The notes beneath the pieces are model-generated. The model saw nothing but the letters and a program-made list of their open reading frames with translations. It did not search any database and was not told the origin of the DNA. A stretch of 64,000 nt of DNA, taken from contig NC_081813.1 in assembly GCF_030704535.1 (NCBI RefSeq), forward strand, positions 6,758,501 to 6,822,500, in the 5' to 3' direction. The stretch is from Vitis vinifera. Lineage: Eukaryota; Streptophyta; Magnoliopsida; Vitales; Vitaceae. Each line of letters starts with the position of its first letter. Within the stretch, counting starts at the first letter, position 1. Positions 58,045 to 64,000 of the stretch are shown in pieces. Both the position numbers and the translations under genes were made by a program.

Positions 58045-59480
58045 GTTTTAGGATGAAAGTCTCATAGAGTAGCAATTGTCATGTAAATCTATACATTTTT
58101 TTTTCATATTTAGTAGATCATATTTTAGTTATCTCTAACCCCATGGTTTTACATCCACAAAGTTTTGAGAAGCTTTCATGGGCAGTTTTCCATATAAATC
58201 ATTGTTCCCTTGTATAATTGAATTTCTCTACTATATCTCTAATTCTTTAAGAGAAATTTTAAAAGTAAAAAATTAGGCTATAAAGATTGCAAACTTTCAA
58301 TAAAGTTATTCATTGCTTGTTTTTCTTGCATGTTTTAAAAGTGTCATTGTTTCTGGTTTTCCTTGTAGGAACAAAAACTTCATGGTACCAATTCACCACC
58401 AACCACTTTAGTAAAAATAATAGCAAAAGTGGTAGAATGACCCACATTTTTCTTATTGTGAAACCAATGTTTTTGATTTTGATGATAACAAAATAATATT
58501 TCAAGTTTTAGGATACAAGTCTCATAGAGTAGCAATTGTCATGTAAATCTATACATTTTTTTTTTCATATTTAGTAGATCATATTTTAGTTATCCCTAAC
58601 CCCATGGTTTTACATCCACAAAGTTTTGAGAAGCTTTCATGGGAAGTTTTCCATATAAATCATTGTCTCCTTATATAATTGAATTTCTCTACTAAATCTC
58701 TAATTCTTTAAGAGAAATTTTAAAAGTAAAAAAATCAGGCTATAAAGATTGCAAACTTTCTATAAAGTTATTCACTGCTTGTTTTTCTTGATGTTTTAAA
58801 AGTGTCACTGTTTCCGGTTTTCCTTGTAGGGACAAAAACTTCTTGGTACCAATTCACCACCAACCACTTTAGTAAAAATAATAGCAAAAGTAGTAGAATG
58901 ACCCACATTTTTCTTATTATGAAACCAATATTTGATTAATCTTAATTTTGATGATAACAAAATAATATTTTGAACTAATAATTATATTTCAAGTTTTAGG
59001 ATGCAAGTCTCATAGAGTAGCAATTGTCATGTAAATCTATACATTTTTTTTTTCATATTTAGTAGATCATATTTTAGTTATCTCTAACCCCATGGTTTTA
59101 CATCCACAAAGTTCTGAGAAGCTTTCATGGGCAGTTTTCCTTATAAATCATTGTTTCCTTATATAATTGAATTTCTCTACTAAATATCTAATTCTTTAAA
59201 AGAAATTTTAAAAGTAAAAAAATTGGGCTATAAAGATTGCAAACTTTCAATAAAGTTATTCATTGCTTGTTTTTCTTGATGTTTTAAAAGTGTCATTGTT
59301 TTTTGTTTTCCTTGTAGGGACAAAAACTTCTTGGTACCAATTCACTACCAACCACTTCAATAAGAATAATAGCCAAAGTGGTAGAATGACCCATATTTTT
59401 TTTATTGTGAAACCAAGGTTTGGTTAATTTTGATTTTGATGATAACAAAATAAGGTTTGAAACTAATGATTATATTTCAA
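58045..59480. repeat. Three tandem copies of a 460-488-bp unit
   Basis: Copies start at 58045, 58505 and 58993 with 'gttttaggat.gaagtctcat'; periods are 460 and 488 bp. They share 'ttacatccacaaagttttga', 'gattgcaaactttc', 'ttggtaccaattcaccacca' and end with 'gattttgatgataacaaaat'. The first copy lacks about 28 bp near its end that the other two have. Divergence is a few percent by eye. No protein frame is conserved among copies. Confidence 0.85.
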
Positions 59481-60675
59481 GTGTGATTAGGCAAGACGAT
59501 TTTCAAAGTGACAATCATAAAGACAAAATCAAGTCAAAGAGAAATCAATAAAAAGAAGAAGACCTCAAAGAGAAGTGTTTTTTAAGGCTTAAGTTTCATA
59601 GAATCTCTTTGTAAGATTGTTGGTACACTAGGTTTTTCATGCATTATATTATTAATTTATGCACCAAAATAATTCAAAAGTAATTTTGTTTTAAATCCTT
59701 TAAAATTGGATGATTTCATGTTTTCAACCAAAACCCTGTGTCAAATGTTTTCCAAACTTGTTTAAAAGGCTTTAAATTGAAAATGATGGTTGTCGAGCCA
59801 AAAATGGCTCAACCAATTGAACCAGATGAAGAATCGATCAACCAGTTCAGCTCAACTAGTCGAAGAGTGCAAAAACTTTCTCTTTCTTCCAGAACGTTAG
59901 TTCAACTAATTGAGGTCTGGTCAAGGGGCTATCGAGGTCCAACGATCACCTGCCAAGTATTAAATACTAACGACTAGTCAATCGATCAACCCCCCAACTG
60001 GACTGGTCAAACCCCTAATAACTAGTTTGACATTTTTCTTCTATAAAAAAGCTTCAATCTTCATTGTTTCAATAGTTTAACATTCCTAAATATTTTTTTT
60101 GAATATATTTGAGCCTTAGAAGAGTGTTTTTTAATATATCATTGTTCTAAAACTTATATATCTTTAGTACACCATTCAATCCTAGTTTTTCTTGTATATT
60201 TGAGCCTAAAGTTTTGTATTAGGATTTTGTGAGAATATTTTCTATCTTTATTTGTAAATCTTTGAGAAGAAAAGTCTAAGTGTAAGGTATCACTTAAGGA
60301 GTCTCAAGTGTGGGGTATCACTTGAGGGGTTGTTCAAGAGTGAGGTATCTCTTGGAAATTGCAAAGGGTGCTTGGAGCCAAAAGTCCAATAGACTTGATT
60401 GGAACCATAATCCAATTGTATTGCTTAAAGGTTTGAGTTGGAAGTCTTGAATTAGTGGAACTTCAAGTTGGGATTGAAGCTAGAGGAGAGTGGACATAAA
60501 TCGGGTTGCACCGAACCACTATAAAAATCTTGTGTTTGCATTCTCTGTTCCCTACTTTCTTACTTTATATGTAATTATTTTTATATTGTTTTATAATTGT
60601 CTTTTGCATTCATATAATTTAAATTTGTAAAAAAAAATCATTACTCTATTAACCCCACCTCTAGGGTGATTACCT
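59416..60675 (+). repeat. SIRE/Maximus-like copia LTR (partial)
   Basis: It begins with 'ggttaattttgattttgatg' and ends with 'aaccccacctctagggtgat', the typical beginning and end of SIRE/Maximus LTRs. It has 'gaaccactataaaaatcttg' near 60520. The tail of each tandem copy at 58045-59480 resembles its first ~80 bases. No primer site follows, so it is partial or solo. Confidence 0.45.
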
Positions 60676-62971
60676 TAAGTTGAATTAGCTTAATTTTTTT
60701 AACACTTATTTTATCCGATCATTCGCTCGTAATATAAGCTAATAAAGGTGGCTATAAATACACTGTAGTACAACATACCATCATCTTTATTAAATCAGCA
60801 CCCTTCAATATTAATTTTAATTCAGGCCTAAATCATGCTCTGAGTATTTCCAATCAACTCTTTGTCACATCGAAGAACTACTTTGTCAAAAAATGTTACC
60901 AGACTAGAAAACTTTTAGATGAAAAAATATGAGCAGGGTACTGTCCTTGCTTCAAGGTTCAAACTAATGGTCCCATAAGGGAAAGCAGTAAACCAAAATT
61001 AAATCCCCAGGCCTGAAACTTTAATTTAATCAGATCCAAAAATGCAACAAGGTGTTCTTTTGTGTAAACATTGAAAGAGGCTATGATTAATGTTTAGTTT
61101 GTATCAATTTCTTGTTTTTAAAAGTTTATGGTTAACGTTTAAAACCATGAAATAACTTTAATGTAAAATACAAAATTATTTGAGACTTATCTTAAAAAGA
61201 TTATAATTAATTTTTAAGAATTATTTAAAAAAAAAATAAAAGAATGAAAAAAAAAATTACTAACTCAAATTCTAAAAAATTTAAAAATAATTTTTAAAAA
61301 CATAATGTTAATTCATACTTTTAATATAAGAGATATTATATTTTATATATAGTTATTATTATTTTTTATTTATAAGAATAGAAAATAGTATTTCAAACAC
61401 TAAATTTGGTAATGTTTGGTATGTATTAAAACGCGAATAAACATACAAGTTGAAATTATTAAATAATAGATCTATAATAAGAGTGTTTAATAAAATTTAA
61501 TACTATTATTTAATTATTTAAGTTAACTTAAAGTTAAATTATACTTAAATTATTAGCTTAAAATTTATTACTTAATTTTTACTTTTAAGTATTGAGGCTG
61601 TTTAATAATTAAAATTAATTTAAAATGCATTTCAAAATTATCAAATTGACATATTTATCCTTGTAAATTATAAATATATTAAAGGAGGTCGAGTAACAAA
61701 GAAGATCATAGAATAATAAAAAGAAAAAATTTGTGGAGATATTTAAGACAAATAAGAGTAAAAAGATAAAATGAAGATGTGGACTTAAAATAAATTGATT
61801 ATTTTTACTTATTACTTGAAGTTATTTTTTACTTTAAATCATATCATTAAGCATTTTTTCAAACATATTTAATTTATTTAATATCTTAAATTAAGCTACT
61901 AAGTTACTTTAAGTTATTAAATTAGTTTAACTAACGGTTACTACATGTTGAACTTAGTGAGGCTTTAGCCCTAATATGCACACTACTTTAAAAACTTTCT
62001 TTTTGGTAGAGAGGATATGGATCATATGTTGGCTTAATAAATTAATAAAAATAAATATCTACAAGATTTAATTAATTTGAATTCATAGCCTTTCCTAAAT
62101 CAAAACTGTGCTGCAATGTTGATAAAGTTAAAATATGAGCTAAAAACTCATAAGAAATTTAAATTAATTAATAGTTACAATAACTTATTTACTTAATTGG
62201 AACTAAAGCCATGGGACACCTCTCACTTTAGTGACTAGTTGACTACCGTGACATGATTGGTGATGTTGGTGGGAGGTGCGGTTGGTTGCCTGTGGGTGTT
62301 CATTCAGTGGGCTCCCCCACAAGTCACCCCTAGTCTATGGTCTTGGACGATTGTAGAGCTTGGAGTCCAAAATGATTGCCGTAGAAAGGGACAACAGAAG
62401 TCACATCCTTAAATGTTTCTGAAACCACTGGAATGAAGCAATTCAGTCATTGTTTGATTCCTAGATCCAAAGACATGCCGACCCTTCTAAATCATTCTTA
62501 AGCTTTGTTAATTATTTGGAACAAATCTCTGAACAGATACAGTAAATGGATGGTTTAAGTTTGTGTAAAGCCTTAAAACATGACACAAACTTAATCAATG
62601 AAGTGGGTTGAAAAAGCTCATCAGAGAGATGATTCCAGTGATGATGAACGCGATACATGCATGGGTGAATTCGTGTTAGCATTGAATAAGTGCTGAAAGG
62701 AGTAGACAAAGCACTAAAGCGAGGCTTGAAATTAATATCACACATCAGAAAAACAGCTACAACAAAGGATTCATTTGTGAGCTAGCATTCATAGCAACAA
62801 ACAGACGTACATAAAAAAGAATTGTAACTCTACAATAAACGCTGCTGACAGTGGCAGTGGAATCAACCCCTTTCTTCCCCATTCTGCTACACCCATTTTA
62901 CTATAAAATCTGAACCAAGATTGTGGGGGCCCAACAAAACCCTAATTGTATGTATATAGCTTTATCTTCGC
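60676..62971. other. Intergenic DNA downstream of the small gene, no gene seen
   Basis: 61090-61430 belongs to the A+T-rich MITE-like class. 61430-61920 is rich in 'ttaagtta' phrases. 62200-62420 is richer in G+C, with no frame. 62512-62745 has a minus frame of 77 codons without domain support and could be part of the 3' region of the gene at 62972-63556. Confidence 0.3.
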
Positions 62972-63556
62972 TCAGTTCTGTATCGGGTACCTAACTCCAG
63001 CTGCCAGTACTCGCTGCTGCTCTAGCTGCACAATCATCAAATAATGTCAGCGCTTAGCAAAGACCAACCCACTAAAATCTGAGAGATAAAGCAGGAGTTT
63101 GGGGTTTTTGGTTTTGGGTTTTTGTTATTTACTTGGAAGAGTTCATGCAATTTGTTCTTGAGGTAACAGTACTCGTGTTCGACAAGCTCCAAAGCCCTCA
63201 AGCACCTGAAGGAATAAATGTTAAATAGATGTCGCATATGCTTTTGATTTTGGGAAAATATATATATGGAAAGTAAATTAAATCCATAAATCGATCATTT
63301 TTTCTTGTTGTGGTGGGGACAACTGTGAGGATGAACAGTTGTTTTGTTGTCTTTGAAAAGTGAAAAATGAAAACAAAGCTCGGATTTTGAGAAGGGGAAA
63401 CAGCGAGCTCACCCGGCCCTGTTGTTCTGCTCGGAAGCCGCGCGAAAAGCAACGCATACATTTCTGACTCTTTTAGCACCTATGCTAGAACTGCTTCCCA
63501 TGAACTGATTCAGATGGATTCCCATTTTCTTGTAGTCCGAGAACTCCCTATCCATC
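62972..63556 (-). CDS. Small three-exon gene, conserved-looking protein of unknown function
   Basis: On the minus strand, exons 63556-63413, 63205-63133 and 63025-62972 join in frame through canonical GT..AG sites (donors at 63412 and 63132, acceptors at 63206 and 63026). The first ATG in this stretch (63555) gives 89 residues: MDREFSDYKKMG, then RVRNVCVAFRAASEQNNRAG, LRALELVEHEYCYLKNKLHE and a C-terminus LAAGVRYPIQN. The middle is probably helical. There is no signal peptide or membrane segment. An acceptor site (acag) directly precedes the ATG, so there is at least one more exon upstream, either 5' leader or additional coding sequence. I do not recognise the family and assign no function. 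Support comes from three splice joints that keep one frame. Confidence 0.55.
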
Positions 63557-64000
63557 CTGTCACATCATCATCACCCCTTGTCAGTAAACAACCCTATTAA
63601 GCAAAACCCAAGTAGTCGGTCAAATTAAACGAAACCCATAAAGCAAAACTAAGGAATTGCCTAGTTTCAAATGAACAAAGAGGAAAGAGAAAAGAAAGGG
63701 AAAGTGAGCAAACACAAACCCCATGAGCGAAACAAAGTAATAGTCACGTATGTTCAAATGTGGGGTGGGTTTCCCTTTCAAGAAAAAGGAGATGAGAAAG
63801 CCACAAAACATGAGCTCCATTGATAAATCCGAGTGCCCACAAATTCAAAGTGAGTTTTCCCACAAAACAATTTCAAGTTTGGAGAGAGAGAGAGAGGGAG
63901 CGAAAATAAATAAAATCCCAAGTGTCCTTTCCCAGAGATGAAGACAAATGGCTGTCTTTGACGGGGCAAACACCAACCCCAGAAAGCGAAACCAAAGTAA
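63557..64000 (-). other. Upstream intron/leader of the small gene
   Basis: Between the acceptor at 63557 and the window edge the minus strand shows T-rich intron-like DNA and, near 63880-63900, a CT-rich tract typical of plant 5' leaders. The first exon cannot be placed with confidence. Confidence 0.3.

Noticed and set aside
58045-59480. Direct repeats considered as a CRISPR-like array
   Set aside because: Units are 460-488 bp, adjacent and similar throughout, with no short repeat/variable spacer structure; the DNA is eukaryotic.

Overview
This is plant nuclear DNA. It is strongly A+T-rich, with short introns bounded by GT..AG, plant-only gene families (phytocyanins, LURP-one-related, pleiotropic-drug-resistance ABCG transporters) and many LTR retrotransposons primed by initiator tRNA-Met. 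My best guess is a woody dicot such as grapevine (Vitis). That rests on remembered resemblance of several proteins and repeats, not on a search.

Layout. 1-2104: a minus-strand Ty1/copia element (gag start and one 915-bp LTR visible) inserted into the reverse-transcriptase/RNase H region of an older copia element that keeps its own 3' LTR. 2105-6430: decayed A+T-rich DNA with an LTR-like unit (4470-4816). 6430-14530: a tandem cluster of three stellacyanin-type phytocyanin genes (6961, 10049, 12702), plus a promoter-only relic of a fourth unit near 14500. 14830-17330: a decayed copia piece carrying a Tourist-like MITE, a CACTA end, and a retroelement fragment. 17780-21240: broken minus-strand fragments of two housekeeping genes, DNA polymerase V (MYBBP1A-like) and splicing factor SF3B1, with a 2.2-kb solo LTR inserted in an exon. 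21665-26603: a complete, young copia retrotransposon with nearly identical LTRs but a polyprotein broken by three stops and a frameshift. 31007-32191: an intact two-exon LURP-one-related gene. 34692-35735: a small internally deleted copia element. 38500-41930: a diverged segmental duplication with several MITE-like copies. 43525-44150: a 600-bp foldback. 44876-46700: a tandem repeat interrupted by a compositionally different segment, possibly organellar. 47593-53801: a PDR/ABCG pseudogene that still shows its exon structure. 54063-55440: a truncated copia. 56727-60675: a GATATATC-rich element, a three-copy 460-488-bp tandem repeat, and a SIRE/Maximus-like LTR. 62972-63556: a small three-exon gene of unknown function.

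Probably functional genes: the three phytocyanins (extracellular or plasma-membrane copper proteins; the third has lost its GPI signal), the LURP-one-related gene and the small 89-residue gene. Everything else recognisable is mobile or decayed. I see no operon-like or coordinated new system. The most distinctive items are the phytocyanin cluster with its conserved upstream block and GPI loss, the young but coding-dead retrotransposon, the SF3B1/Pol V fragment junction, the long foldback, and the repeat array with a foreign insert. No tRNA, rRNA or CRISPR was found.
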